Part shown: positions 10,021-23,497 of the stretch, piece after piece
Position numbering within the stretch: position 1 is the first letter of the stretch
Layout: the number at the start of each line of letters is the position of its first letter
Notes under the pieces: model-generated
Databases searched by the model: none
What the model saw: only the letters and a program-made list of their open reading frames with translations
What the model was told of the DNA's origin: nothing
Assembly: GCA_029706075.1 (NCBI GenBank)
Contig: JAINUG010000014.1
Span: forward strand, 6,303,838-6,367,837
Length of the DNA: 64,000 nucleotides
Origin: Aldrovandia affinis
Taxonomy: Eukaryota > Chordata > Actinopteri > Notacanthiformes > Halosauridae
Reading direction: 5' to 3'
Program-made: the position numbers and the translations under genes

Positions 10021-13000
10021 TATGTTTCTTATATTAGAATATGTGTGCTATAGCGTAGTTACTTTCATACGTGTCATTTTAAACGTGGATTGTGAAAGAC
10101 CGTAAAACAGTGCATGTAGTAAAACACACCATACAACACGTGTATATTTGCACAAGATGCAGAAAATGCATTAATATTGCATAACACTGAGGGGGAAAAA
10201 AACTTTTGAATTGCACTTTCCTCTATTACCATAAACTATTTCACGAGGGTATATAATAACACACCTCAGAATGTTATTATGATTCTTTATGTAAATTCCT
10301 GAAAACCAAGAGTGTCCTTATACAAATGCTTTTCCATGAGATGGAGGAGCCATGCATAATTTAGCACCATTTCATGAATTCATCACGGAGTTCATAATGA
10401 TACAGCCGCGTGGCACAGTGATTCTGCAAGCTTACATCACAATCCCTCGTACAGAAAACAACACAGACACACGATTAACGCAGTTAGAGCTGAAACGTGG
10501 GACTGTGCTCACCCCCCCGTCCAACTCAGCCCTTCAAGGTACGGCTCAATAACACTATGGGGGCATAAGCCCAAAAGAAAAACACCCTCAACCTGTTTTC
10601 ATGAACAAGCAAACACGTACCCTGGAAGAAAATCCAAAACCCATTTGAGGAAAAAGAAACCTCTCCCTGACATAATTAACATGAACCTGCTCGTTTCACC
10701 CGTCCAGCATACTGGACATTTTTAATTCAAGATTTCAGCTTCTCAGATCGGTGGTGGAGCACTCAGGTCTGCTTGTACGGCTTGCTGAACACATAAGCTC
10801 TCTATTGGTGCGCTGTTAGCCGGGAGTGTTTTTTGTTTGTCCAGTAATCGGGACATTTGGAATTAAGAATTTACAACCTGTATTTTATGAGATGTTTATG
10901 TAATGTATAAATGTTTGCTTGATTGCTTGTACTCATGATACGCTTGATATTTTCTACCACAGCAGCTTCATATGATTAATGTGTTTCTGCATTTGATAAG
11001 TAGTAATGAATGTTTTAAAACAAAGCTTTGTTTTATCTCAAGAACTTTGGTCTCAGGACCGAAGAGGTTGTTCCCATGCAGGAGATCCAAAAAGGCAGAC
11101 CACTAACCCCCTTTCAGCTACGCAACCCGAACCACATCCCGTTTACTTCAAATACGGCACTCCCTGGATGTCACAAGCCACATTCTGGTGTATGTGGAAG
11201 GTAAAGCTAGAGATGGTGGTTTGCACTTCCAGTGAATTATGGATGGTACACTTGACCTCACACCCCATTCCAGCAATGTCAGAGTTCAACTGTCAACTTA
11301 CTCCGCCCACTACGTGCCCAGTTGTTAATGAAACGTGACTTGAGTCGTGCATTCCAGTTACGGGGTTGGAGTGTGCACGTTGTCTTTTGAAGCCAGCTTG
11401 AAACTGGCTAAACCGTATGAGACAAAACAATAAACAATATAGCATATGACTATATAGCTATTGTATATGACTGATGTTGATTGGCCGAATGTATTTTGGT
11501 GTATACCCCTTGTCTTTGAGAAAATCTATGTTTGATCCTCTTGTGCATACAAATGTCCTGGTTTCTGTCCCCTTTTTCTTAGAGAACTGTGAAATTTTAA
11601 AAATATATATATTTTTGAATGAATTGTAAAAAATAATAATAATAATAAAGACAAACAATATAGCCTTCTGTTAATTTTAACAACTTCGGAATTGTTAAGA
11701 ATTAACACCTACAAATAACATGTCGTTTTGGCCCCATATTGGAGAAAGAGTCCACGTGGTGGAGCTTGCTGGAAGAAAACAAAAACAGTCCACGTTGAGG
11801 AACAGGTGACCACGGGGTAGAGTTAAACGGCCGATAACTTACATATCGATCGGGAAATTGAATTAACGCACACCAAATTCCCTTCGTGTCCTTTAACTGA
11901 CGCCAGATGTTTACGCCTGTGTTAGCATCCATTCTCGGTGAACAGCTGATCACTAAATTAGCTTGTGTTTACAAAGAATTCGGAGAGCTGGATTTGCTTT
12001 TTGAACATATTAACAACTTTTGGAAAAGTAAAACAATCGTGCTGATATAATTCCATCGAAATTCAGATCAATAGCAAATTAAACTGAAAAGTTTCACTCT
12101 TCAAACGAAGTCAGTTAACAAGAAATAAATATAATAAGAAATTTAAAAAACGATTAAGTCTACAGAGGCACCTTGTTGCTCAAAGTGGTCAACGATATGG
12201 GTATTTTGACAAATTAAAGTACTGTTAGTTTTAATATACGATTATGAACAGAATTATATGAATATAACGATCGGTTCCCTCTTGCTCTTCGTTCGGCCGA
12301 ATGCGCCTTCTGTGCTGCAGTCGGTGAGAGATCAAATAAAGTTTCCATTTAAACACATTTTGCTCCCATTGGCATTTCTGCACATATTTTGACAGCGCTG
12401 TTTAGAATGTTGGAATTAACAAAATCCCCTAACAAAACCACGCAATAGTAGCATGATAGTGATACTATGCGCGCAGCCCAATATCAGCGTGTGCGAAACC
12501 ATCATCAGCGACAACATAAAGCAAATATTTCATAAACATTGTAATTAACTGAACTCGCCTAGCTGTGTTTCCCTTTACCAAAACGTTGCGAGCTTTGCAG
12601 TCTTGTAACACCCCGCAACATGATGCAATGCTGTTAGGTGACTAGGTAGCTTGAAAAACATACATTATGAACTTCTTTAAAGCTCGTTAGCTTGCTGTAG
12701 CTATACCAAACAAACCAGCTAGCTATATATATCCCTATCAACGACATGACATTTCAGAATGAAATAAGCGCGGTGTACGGTTTCTTATTGCACACCGACG
12801 GCCAGTCGCAAAATCTGGATACATTAAAAACATTGTTTATATTGCTAGCTCGCTAACTAGCGACATTGGCTACAGCTTAAAACTTGCACACGTTCTACCC
12901 TGCTAGCGGCTCAGGTTGGGGCTGGCTAGCAAGCTCAAGAAATATTCAATCAAAACAGCTTGCTAAAAATCTATTCGATTGCGGTTTTCCCAGCGAGCAA

Positions 13001-14075
13001 TAACACAGCGTATTTGTCCGGAAGATGCACAACAACAACAATATAAGAAAAATACAAGTAAACACACTGCTTCACATATGTAGCAAAGTAAACCTTTCGC
13101 GTTGTATTTTTTCTTTCGCATGTATAGGCTACTCGGTTTTTTTCTTCTTACAAATGCTGCAAACAGATGTGGCTAGCAATAAGTAAAATATATTTTAACA
13201 TTAAAAACAAACAGATACTCGTAGTTCACACCACCAACAAACCAAAAAAGCGACCAACGCGCCTACGTTGTTCAATAAATTAACTTGCCTTACCTTATCA
13301 GAAAGTTGTCAATTGCAAAATGTGTGGCGATTTCACTTTTATCTGCTCATGGGTCGGGACAGCACGCTGCTAAGTCGTAGCTAGTGGCTGACGGGGGATG
13401 ACTATCCCCCCAAAAAAAAAGACCTTGGTGATTTCAAAAGACCCTAATTTTCAAACAGCCATATCTCAACTATCAATGCGTCTTTCCTGAAACACACAGA
13501 CTCCACGTCAAGTAGCACTGTGATCTCTGTTCTTTGCTGCAAAAGTTTCTCGATGCGAATATGTACTAGGCTACGACAAGCGAGGTTCTTGGTGTGTACA
13601 TCGACGCTATAACCAGCCTTGTCTGTTACAAAATAGAGAAGCGCCACCTGCAGACAAGCATTCAGCATAACTCCTCCGCGAAATGCCAAATCGACAGAAT
13701 TGCGAGCTAGATTTATAACGCAACTGAAGTTTAATATTTGCTGCGAGTTAAACATGGAAGTAATATTAATGCACGTTTAGTTCGCATTTTTTCGCAATAT
13801 AAGTCTCCTGGGTTTTCTTTGCATTGAAATTGTGAAAGTTTAGGGTTGTTATAAACGGGTAGTTAATGCCTGAAACGTGAGATTGGGACTAAAGTTGTTT
13901 CCAGCTGCGGCCAACCGCTGTGTTGGGCTCCGAGCGGCTGCTCTCGCTCTCTCTTTCGCCGACTTTGATCTGTAGACTGGCTCGAGTAGAGGACTCACGC
14001 GATGCATCACGCTTTGTTCAAACTATGGGATTATTCACAAAAAAGTACATCACATGCCATATGCGTTCCATTATT
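10021..14075. other. About 4 kb AT-rich sequence without a recognised gene
   Basis: I found no conserved peptide, RNA gene or transposon terminus. There is an (AAT)n tract near 11632-11648 and a poly-A run at 13412-13420. CT-rich and CpG-bearing sequence at 13905-14000 could be a promoter, but no exon supports it. Confidence 0.4.
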
Positions 14076-14098
14076 ATTATTATTATTATTATTATTAA
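14070..14098. repeat. (ATT)n microsatellite
   Basis: About nine ATT units. Confidence 0.95.
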
Positions 14099-14754
14099 TA
14101 AGAAGATGAAGACAACCGGAAATAAAAAATGTCCCCAGGATTAATATTTTCCGAAAGCAAACATAGTCAACACATGTTTATGCAACCTTGATTTATATAG
14201 CCTATACGCGGATGAGGAATACGATATTGTTTCCAAAAAAAAAATTTTTTCTCATATAGATTTTCTAAATATAAATTTAGGTTAATGCCTCACCATGAAT
14301 CCCTGGGAGTGCTGTGAGGGGAAAAGTAGCCTATAACCCTTCATTGCAATCTTGTGAAATGAAAATGTAATAAAAGTCATTTTTTATTGCCTACGCCTAG
14401 AGTTTGGCTCCTATCTGACAGAGTTTTGACAACATTAATAATTATATTTATGTTCACATAGACGTTTTACACACTTCTTCCAATTCACTCTGCTGGAACC
14501 ATCACGAAGGAGAGGCGCGTGTCATCAGACAAACTAGCTGGTGAGACAAACTAGCTATATACTCCATCGCTGATAACATACACGCTGCAGTGACATGCGA
14601 CAGAAAAGGTATTCTTTATTGTATGTACATTTACTAGAAATGCATGTAAGATAATAGGCTACGGATACATGACCCACTCGGGTTGTAGGTGCACTGTATA
14701 TAGAATGTAGGTTTATACTATGAGGTAACAGGCCTACTGCAGTCACTAGAAATT

Positions 14755-14872
14755 TTTACTGCATTGATCTCTTGCGCGAACAATGATTGATCATACCATG
14801 TATTAATGCACATCTTGTAAGTCGCTCTGAATAAGAGAGTCTGCTAAATGCTTAAAATGTAAATGTGAATGT
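14755..14872 (+). mobile_element. L2 LINE 3' tail
   Basis: TACTGCATTGATCTCTTGCG, ATTAATGCACATCTTGTAAG, a mutated terminal hairpin (CGCTC..GAGAG), CTGCTAAATG and TGTAAATG. Only the last ~115 bp are present. Confidence 0.85.
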
Positions 14873-14928
14873 AGAAGAAATGGGAGAACATTTCACCGCC
14901 ATATTTAAACGACATCTTTGGTAGCTGG

Positions 14929-16855
14929 CAGTAGAGGCTGCTCCGGGTAGGCAAATGAGGCACCGCCTCCTAAAACATTAAAATATATGTTTTTAAGAGC
15001 TCGTTATAAAAACACGATAAATAATTAAAATTAATAAAATAATGACACATTTAAAACGTGAGAGCAAAGGGAATTTTGCATATTTTTTCGTTATAAATCT
15101 TCACCGAAACAGTGACCTCTATTGACCAAAAACTAAATAGCAGAGGTCAATCTCAAAGTTACCTCGGAGAAGATTCTCACCTACTATACGAATGTAGTCA
15201 AGCAGCTTCTGTTGTTTTTGTTTCTTTAAACTAAGAGGTCAGTCATTGTAAGCATGAAAGGTCACGTGGAGCGCAAACAGAGCATTAGCCCAATCCAGCT
15301 CCCTAAAATTACAGCCATGCCATGTTTTACGATTCAAATCCCCAAATCCACCCCAAAAACAAAACGTAAAAAAAGATAATTTGGGGCAAAATGAAGGAAT
15401 TAGGGGACATTCTCAAGACCCTACTGAAATGGGACAAAAGGGGACAAAGGTAGATTCGGTCATTGCTAGATAGTACATTTATTTTCCCCTAGATATTGCG
15501 CATGCGCATTTGCTGCTAAAGTGGTACATTTCAAAGACGAACCCCTAATTGAAACTCTAACCCTAACCTAACCTAAGTGTAAGACAGCTGGAACGAGGGT
15601 TGGACGCTTTCCGTCGTTACTATGGGGAAAAATAGGGTTAGCCTACTATCTAGCCATGACCGGTTGGTTCAGCCCTATGGTTTAGCCAAGTTAACTGCCC
15701 TCAAGAGCGGGGATGGTGACGCCCCCATCTATGAGCCCTGATGATGAGCACGATTCTGCCTCTTTGAGACCGAGCGAAAAGCTCTCTCCTAACTCCCCAC
15801 ACTCCCCATCACCCGCGACTGTCTAGTAGCTAGCAATACAGTCCTATCAGTATCACGCAGAAAATACCATCCACTGTGGTGTGTGGTTCCAGGATGCAGA
15901 TCACCCAAGACACCCTCACGTTGAATATTCATTACTCAGTAGAGAGCCCGCCTGAGTTTGACTCTACTCGTTTTCGAGCATCATTTTGCTCCGAAAGTCA
16001 CTGTTTAAAATAAGGGTCCCTCCCTTTCTGAGGTTACACAGTTGATACTGATAAATCAGTGTGACTGTGAGTGGTAGCCTATTTGGACAGACAGACACAC
16101 AGGTTGGTATTTTACCAAGATTATGAATAAATTAATAGCAGACATTGAATCTACGGATTTCCAAGTATATTTCCACCCTTGTTGCTTTTTTAGATCACCT
16201 AAAAACGTTTTTTATTCAATTACAGCATTGTTTAACAAAGCAAACTGATGCTTACCTTGCGCTTCAAATTGATGACTATATTATGAAGTAAATCCAGTGA
16301 GCTACATTTCTGATGTGTCCTATTAGCTAGCAAACGTTAACTAACGAGTTGCTAGCTGGCTAGTTTAGACACATTATTTTCTTTAGCTTAGAAACCTTGT
16401 TAGCTCATTTTTACTAGATAATAGCAGTTGACCTTGACAGAGGGTGGAGTGGCTCACTGCTCACAGGCGGGTTAATTTCCTCTTCAGCTGGCCTCTCCTG
16501 CTCGTTTTCCATCCGATGCAGTGGAACATGGAAAAAGCATGAATTTCTCGTCCAAAAATCTGGACTATGCTGTCACACGCCATGCAAAATACGTGAGTGC
16601 ATTGGTGAAACTTAACGTTAGCTAAGGGGCATGATGAACAATGAATGAATAATTATGAAATAAGGCATGATAGAGTTGGCTGTAAATTTATACGCGCAAA
16701 ATCCATCTTGCTGACCGCAATTAACACAGCTACAATTAAGTAAGTGTTTGATATTTTAATACAAATCTTTAATAAACATAAATATTGAAAGCTCTGTCAT
16801 GAACATGAGTAGGCTAACCCCCCTCCTCAGGTTTACAATCCGCCAGCCGCCACTG
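14929..16855. mobile_element. Possible 1.9-kb DNA transposon with short inverted ends
   Basis: The left end is CAGTAGAGGCTG and the right end, reversed, is CAGTGGCGGCTG, so 10 of 12 positions match. Both ends are followed by GC-rich sequence (GAGGCACCGCCTCC on the left, CCCCCCTCCTCAGG on the right). CAGTGG-type ends suggest hAT-like or another cut-and-paste family. No matching target duplication is visible (GTAGCTGG versus AACAGATG) and no transposase remains. It contains the MITE at 15457-15662. Confidence 0.3.
15457..15662 (+). mobile_element. 206-bp MITE with CCCTAA-rich core, copy 1
   Basis: Terminal inverted repeats CGGTCATtGCTAGATAGTA (15457-15475) and its reverse complement at 15644-15662 differ at one position. 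The interior shares long blocks with 24494-24708: TGCTAAAGTGGTAC, TAAGTGTAAGACAGCTGGAA and GCTTTCCGTCGTTACT. A short CCCTAACC run lies at about 15572-15585. No coding capacity. The family is not recognised. Confidence 0.75.
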
Positions 16856-17390
16856 AACAGATGAGAGGGTGAGTGAGGATTATACCAAGAGCGTTCGTGT
16901 CAGTGGAGGAGAGAAAACAAATCTATAGCCTATGTGATTTGTTCTGAGTTCCGAGGACAACAAAGCTGTGGAGAGGCAGCGGAGATGGGGCCGTACATTT
17001 AAGGATTATGGTTTCAGACAGAGACTCCAAGTCAAGCATTCGCGGCTCGACTCGTCCGACTGTTGAGTGCTGACCAATTAGACTCCGCCACTATTAAATC
17101 CAATCAGAGAAATTCGCTAACGGTGCCCTTCAAAAACTCTCAACGGCACGGCAGAACGTTAGAACTCTAGAAGTTCTAGCGTTAGAACGTTAGAAGTTCT
17201 ACGTGGTGCGTTAGAACTCACGGCACGTGAGTGCAACGAGCGGGGTTTGCCACCACCATCGATGCCAAAGCAAACGAGTTGTCAAGAGTTCCTACACACA
17301 CACAAAAAGCCACACAACACTTCCCACCCATAAAGGCTAAATTTATGTCGCTTGTGCCAGGTATTCTTTCTCCCCATTCATAATCCTCTG
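16856..17390. other. Unassigned sequence
   Basis: Short direct GTTAGAA/GTTCTA repeats lie at 17155-17215. No gene or transposon recognised. Confidence 0.35.
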
Positions 17391-17396
17391 CTCAAA

Positions 17397-17430
17397 TTTC
17401 ACACACACACGCACGCACGCGCGCGCACTT
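17397..17430. repeat. CA/CG microsatellite
   Basis: (CA)n grading into GCACGCACGCGCGCGC. Confidence 0.85.
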
Positions 17431-17559
17431 AAGGGACTCAGTCACACACATCTGTGATCATAAAGTGTCGTAGGGTTCAGCTTCTCAACAAATAATTCAA
17501 AGTACAACCCCCAAACACGCCTCTTCCGAGACGGAATTCTACCACAGACGCCTTTTTCC

Positions 17560-17745
17560 TGCTCCTCGACGGACTCGTGCCGGCTCACCCTCTCCCGGAG
17601 GCGGACAGCCAAACGCCGCCTCCGATCGGGCTGACGACGGTCTGGTAGAGATGCGGGTTTCGACCCGTGTCCCTGACAGGCAGCGCACACCATGCCGGAC
17701 CAGCCAAAGTGTGGTGCGTTAGACCGCTACACTATCCGCCAGCCG
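17560..17745 (-). mobile_element. tRNA-derived SINE-like element
   Basis: Minus-strand head GGCGGATAGTGTAGCGGTCT (box A region) at the right end and box B GGGTCGAAACCC (plus 17655-17666). The spacing between the boxes is longer than in a tRNA, so this is not a tRNA gene. The left limit is uncertain. Confidence 0.6.
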
Positions 17746-17836
17746 TTTTCAATTTATTTTAAACGTTTTTAAAATATATTGTAGCGCCGTGGCCCCTTGC
17801 CCCATACATGCAGTTGTCTGTGTCTATTTCCCCCGC

Positions 17837-17861
17837 TGTGTGTGTGTGTGTGTGTGTGTAT
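17837..17861. repeat. (TG)n microsatellite
   Basis: About 12 perfect units. Confidence 0.95.
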
Positions 17862-18009
17862 AGCCCCTTTCCCACATGGAATCTGCGTAGTCTGTTCCCA
17901 CATGACAAGATCGTTTCGGATAGATTTTTCAAGATTTCGGTCAATGCAGGATGTATTTATTTGAATATATTTTTTAATTGTTTATTTAATTATTTTTAAA
18001 AGTATTTTA

Positions 18010-18336
18010 GCTGTTTTTCCCCACTTTTTAGTATCCAATTACCTCTCTCTTCTTTCGTGCCAATGATCCCCTCCCTCGTATGACAACTCACTGCTGTAGT
18101 CTGACCAGTAGCCAGTGCTCCCCTGAGCCAGTGCTCCCCTAGGCATCACCGATGCACAATCACTCATGTTTGCAGCGAGTCTTTCCTTCGGCTTTTATCC
18201 CTCCCCCCAGGGGAGGGCAGCCAATTGCTGCCCCCTAGTGGCACTCCCGGCTAGGGCCAAAACTGGCACGACTGGAATCGAACCCCGGTCGCCGTTGCTA
18301 GCGTCAAATGCTCTTACAGCTAGACCACACGGTTTA
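18010..18336 (-). mobile_element. tRNA-derived SINE, family C
   Basis: Minus-strand head GTGTGGTCTAGCTGTAAGAG (box A region) with box B GGTTCGATTCC near 18270-18284. The tail contains GGTAATTGGATACTAAAAAG and GGGGAAAAA (plus 18013-18045), comparable to the tail of 41183-41450. The length is about 325 bp. Confidence 0.7.
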
Positions 18337-21300
18337 AATTGTTAAATAGTTTACTTTAAATGTTTAAACTAAATTTAAACTACTTTAAATGTTTGGTTTG
18401 ATAATTTAACAAGCTAGCTAGCTAGTGCATTAACATAAGTTATTATATTATGAACGCACCGTTATCTGGCAACGTAAAAGCTCATACGTAAGAACGTCGT
18501 AAACATTTGTGTGCTGTAATGTCATGGCTTTGTTCCCACTAGGAGCAGTGGTGGAAGATTTCCGTAAATCTTACTAGGTCCTGACCCGGAAAATGGCTGG
18601 AGTGTCTTACACGGAAAAGCGACTCTGGCTCCTGTTCCCACATGATGCAAACACAGAAAATTACTGGAACTGGTGCATGTGGGAAAGGGGCTTTTCTGTT
18701 ACCCCCTCCCCTTCCCCTTGTGTGTCTTGTCACCTGTCACTCATATGTTCTGTGTCCCCTTTGATTGCGGGAATAATTAGAGGATTAGATAGGGCGTTGT
18801 TTTTGTGGGGTGGGGTTAAGGGAGTAAGTAAGGAGAAGACAGACATTTTATTACAGACATTTGAGTTGTGTGTAATCGAATAGCTAGAGTCACATCAAGA
18901 GTTGTGTGTGGAATTGTTTTCTGGTGTGTGTATACGCCTTGAAGAGCGTTTATTGTTTTTTGGGAAGTTAGGACACCTCCTTTTGCCTGTTCTAGCCTGT
19001 AAAATTATTAGGAAATAAATCAATTCACTTCAGTTACTCGCTGTCTCCCGCCTCTCCTTTGGGCCCAGTCACAATGTTACAATATCTATATATATATTTT
19101 TTACTCAATTTGATGAAGGAATGTTCGCGTCTCATTGAAAATAAATGGCTTCAAGTATAAGTAAGCTAAGTTATAATGATACATTTAAAGAAAGTAAAAT
19201 GTTTTCAAAAGTCATTTATTTGATGTGACAGCAGCAAATAATAAGAATGACAACAGCATCACACGGTTTTAATATGTTAAAAATAACAGTATTAACAGTT
19301 TTTTCTTCTTTCTGTTTTGCTCTAAATGGTTTGGGAATGTTACATTGTGGGTCAGAACACAAGAACAGAAACCTTAAAATACTGGTTCTGCTCTGAACAA
19401 AGCAATTGATAACAACAAAAAAAGTTTTCTAAGCCCTGCCACCAACCAAAAAATGGGTGGAGCTAGTGTATGCTCACTGATGTGAACCAATCACTGTGTT
19501 CTGCAGTGGAGAGCCAATTATTCTCAACAGTGTATTGGAGCTCAGCTCCATAGATGGCTCCATCAATGAGGTTCAGGAAACTTCACTCTGCCATGACCCT
19601 CCAGGCCTACTGTTGGTTCCTATGATGTGGTCAGTTGCTACAACAACCACCCTATTACAACTGTCAAACTCGCACCACAGAGTGAATGACCTTTGACCCA
19701 GGAACCCCATCATCCCCATTTGTCTCCGTAGAAAATTATCCTACAATGGATGTTTGACTTCCAGGCCATGTGTTCACCAGCTGATTATCTATGTTATTGG
19801 TCTCCTGATTTCCTCAGTAAATATAAGATATATAGATTATATAAGAGATGGTAGTTAAATAATGTAAAATAATGGTAAGCACTCTGTCAGGCCAACTTCA
19901 ACTGAAACAACTGTCTGCAATGTATGATGAAAAACCCAGCAATGTATGATCGGTTGTCATGGTGTCACAGGTGTTCTCAAGCGTGGGATTTCAACATTGG
20001 CATCAAACGGCGAGAACCACAATGTGTCGGCAGGACACTAACGACGGTGTGCTAACGAGGGCACGTGTGTTATCGCGGAACTCTAATGAGGGGCCAGCGT
20101 GTGCGTTAGGGTGCTGGGAGGCAGGCGGAGGTCAGCACCGTTAGCTGGCCTAGTGCCACCTCAAAGCCGGGCCCCCAGCATGCACTTCTGTAATAAATCT
20201 CCTGCCCGGCAGGCGGGTGGAATTGCTCCGCTAGCGCAGAGCTGAGCAGACGTTGTATTTATATCCCTCTTCTCAGTTTCATAGCTTTGAAAGATGCAGC
20301 CCCCCCAGATCTATGATACAGAATTCGCTCTGCGGCACGACACATCCGCATGAGGAATTGTACCAAGAGGAAATGTTTACCAATAAACCCCCTCCCACTG
20401 TGTTTACTGCTCCAGACTAGAGCTTGTTTTTTTGTTTTTTTTAAAGGCTAGTTAAAATGTATACATACCTGTGGGGGAAAAAACAAGACAAAGGGAAAGG
20501 AAGGGAGAACAAGGAGAAGCTAGTCTGAGTTAATTAGCAAAAGCCTATCTATGTCTTCCTGGATGAGGAGGTCTTTGCTAAGCAAATTAATACAGTGGTA
20601 TATAAATTCACACAAGGGAAGGAGGGTTGTTTGTTAGAAACAAAACTGAGCTTATTTGGTCATGCATCACTGGTATTTATGAATGAAAATAATGGATTTG
20701 GGGTTTATGGGTTTGTTGATTTGTTTATTGCTTTTGAGAGGGCAGGGGTTATGGGATTTCGGAGGTGGTGGTTGACCTCCGCTCGGGCGTGGCTTTAACG
20801 TTGCTGTGTTTGTTTTACGTCCAGACTAACATCGGTGTACGTGGCCATTTCTTCTGTCATTCTTTTCAGGGAGGGATTTGGGGACTTTTATGTTGCATAT
20901 TTCATACAGAATTTAGCCACAGGGCCTCCCGAAAGGCGACAGCGCCATCTTTGACAGATGGCGTCATAAAAGAAAGGTTCTACTTACAGAGAGGAAAAAA
21001 AAAAAATGGCAAACTTTCTAAACTTATTTACCTTGCTGACAGTCCAACCCATTATGACCTAAAATCCTGTTTCTGTCCCAGAATTCACAGGGTTCACATT
21101 CCTGGAACAGAATGTTTGAGGAACTGTGTGTAACAAGAGCTCATTGGACAACGCTAACAGCTCCTCAGCAAGGTGTGGCGGTCATTGGCTCATTGTCTCT
21201 CTCTGGGAGTTCTGATTGGATACTCACAACAACTGGGAAAAACAAGGCGAGGGGGAGGGGAGTAAATCCTTGAAATGATTGAAAGTGACATGGGAACAAT

Positions 21301-21724
21301 ACTATGTGCTTTGGCCCCCATAGCCAGCTTCCAGTGACCTCCCATTAGGCATAAGTTTTGAACCGACGGGTTCAATTGATAACGTATCAATGAATGCATC
21401 AATCCTGACTCTGAGCTGGTCTGCGTCTACTCATTGCTGATGGACCAAGATTTCAGGCACGGGACATTCGTACGAAGCACTTCCTCTGCAAGAGTGGGCT
21501 CAGTGTTTGAAGGTTAGACTGCCTTAAAATGCTCTTCCTGCTTTGGGAGTTTGAATATTTTCCTGGTTCAAATGCAGCCGATTCTTAGTGTCTTCCTGTT
21601 TCAACAGTTCAAGGATTTTGGTTTGTTTGCACAGCTTTTACTGTGGTTATTTACCTGGTTCAGCGCTGCTGATTTTGTCTCTTACTTATGGCAGTGATTT
21701 TGACTGCCACCTAATCTGCCTTTA
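18337..21724. other. 3.4 kb without recognised gene
   Basis: 18950-19080 has an AATAAA followed by TCACAATGTTACA, reminiscent of an LTR 3' end, but no partner LTR or coding part was found. An A-run lies at 20995-21005. The frames look random. Confidence 0.35.
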
Positions 21725-22090
21725 ATTTAACATAACATAACATAACATAAGGGGAAGATGAGAACAGGCCATTCAGCCCAACACTGCTCGTCCATTCCTA
21801 CCACTAATCTGCTCACAATGCTTAGTTTACCCAAAGGCTAGAATGTCTAACACTGGATCGAGCCTGGCCTTGAATACCCCTAGTGTCTCAGCCTCCACTA
21901 CATGTCCAGGCAAGCTATTCCACGCATTGATCACTCTCTGTGTGAAAAAATATTTCCTAGTGTCCGTGTGAAATTTACCCTTTGTCAGTTTCCATTTATG
22001 CCCCCTCGTTCTGCTAACCGAACTCAACTTGAATAATTTCCTGTAATTCACTTTGTTGAAATCCAAACTCCGGGGCAAATTAATCTAACT
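21722..22090 (-). mobile_element. LINE 3' end (CR1/Rex1-type C-terminus) with TTATG tail
   Basis: The minus strand encodes a typical non-LTR C-terminus (FTQRVINAWNSLPGHVVEA, then FKARLDPVLD and stop). After the stop comes the phrase CTGAATGGCCTGTTCTCATC, and the copy ends in a (TTATG)n tail at 21731-21752. It is 5' truncated. A second, more decayed copy lies at 33131-33280 on the plus strand. Clade assignment is from memory of the motif and is tentative. Confidence 0.7.
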
Positions 22091-22459
22091 CACGTCCCCT
22101 CACAAGCACTTTGCTAGTTCCCCTCGTTCGTCCCGCTCGAAACTAACACCCAAACTACCAAATATTTCGACAGAATACAGATTATTTTGGCAAGAGTAAA
22201 ATGCCAGACACACCTGTCAATTTAATTAGTGTTTTTCACTGTATGTCAGTGGGAACTGATTTTTTAAAAACTTAGAATGTTTTTCTTATGAGAATGAATC
22301 AATACGAAATAAAACACAATTAAAATCTAAATAAAATGTTTTAAAAATATATATATATCGAAGAAAAAGTTTTTATGTGACTGCATACTCTGCACATCAT
22401 TTTTATAAGTAAAATTAAAATTAATAATGCAAAAATATTTGCAGGTGCAAAAGTTATCA
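22091..22459. other. AT-rich spacer
   Basis: Includes TATATATATCG near 22350. Nothing else recognised. Confidence 0.4.
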
Positions 22460-22948
22460 CTCTACTCTTTCCCCTGATCCGGTGTGATATGTATCATAGT
22501 CATAATTGCACCTTTCCTCTTTTCTCCCTGGCTTCGTGGCACCTGCCCGGAGCCCCCCTGCCCCAGAGTCAACCCCCCACCCCTGCCATGTGTTAGCCAG
22601 ATGCCGCTGGCCCGGACCCTAGCTGCTGGTTCCATCCCCTGCCCTGCCCTATCTGGAGGGATGAGGTCCATCCCACCCCTACACTTAGGATGCCGAAGAA
22701 TGCCCTTCCAGTTGTCTGTTAAGCCTCATGAGCCTCAAGGACTATTTGTTTTTCTCTGTATCCCACCATTTTCCAGGAGTTCATCTTGACTGCCTTTTAA
22801 GGGGTCAGGGAATAATTTTCCAGTTTCCCATTGGCTCTAATGGTTTTCTGGTTTTTTGATTCCCTCTGGAAAATGTCAATTGTGAAGCGCTGTGTGACAA
22901 CCTGTTTGTAAATGGCGCTATACAAAAATAAAGATTGATTGATTGACA
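22460..22948 (+). mobile_element. Probable LINE 3' UTR with GATT tail
   Basis: Ends with GAAGCGCTGTGTGACAACC, GGCGCTATACAAAAATAAAG and (ATTG)n, a 3' end shared by many fish LINE insertions. The pyrimidine-rich upstream part has no open frame. The start is arbitrary. Confidence 0.55.
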
Positions 22949-23269
22949 AGCAATTTATACTTGCGTAACCTATGCGACATGGTGTCATTACACTTCTGTA
23001 CACTAGTAGGCATCAATTTATTGAACAAGGTCAGTAAGGAAACTCCTGTACCTTCAAACTTCTTCAGCCAATCTTTCCTGAAGCTGGTTAATTTTATACC
23101 GTGTCGAACAAATTATGCTAGCTATCTATATCTTTAGCTACTGTTGGAAAGCTTTATTTGGCCGTGATACCAGGTTGCTAGCTAGCTAGATATCGATAGT
23201 TTTGCTTAGCTAACGTTAACATAGATATACAGGTATGGTATGCAGCTGCCAACAACAATGTCTATCGCT

Positions 23270-23383
23270 GTATTACTCCACTGATCTCTTGCGCAAACTG
23301 ATTGTTCTTACCATGTATTAATGCACATCTGGTAAATCGCTCTGGATAAGAGCGTCTGCTAAATGCTTAAAATGTAAAAAAAT
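23270..23383 (+). mobile_element. L2 LINE 3' tail
   Basis: TGATCTCTTGCGCAAACTG, ATTAATGCACATCTGGTAAA, CGCTCTGGATAAGAGCG and CTGCTAAATG. Confidence 0.85.
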
Positions 23384-23497
23384 GATGTACTCGATGAACT
23401 ATGACTATGACAGCTCCGCCTCCATTCGCCAACCAACCAATCAATGCTGTGCAACATCTACACGACATGTTACGAGTTCGATTTTTGTGCTAGGTAT

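Noticed and set aside
15565..15585. Interstitial telomere repeat (also near 24585)
   Set aside because: Only two or three CCCTAA units, and they occur at the same internal position of both MITE copies.
17150..17220. Short GTTAGAA repeats as a regulatory array or CRISPR
   Set aside because: Irregular spacing, overlapping inverted copies and eukaryotic context.
18530..19080. Solo LTR
   Set aside because: Only a vague AATAAA plus terminal ACAATGTTACA; no second copy, no duplication and no inverted TG/CA ends that could be fixed.
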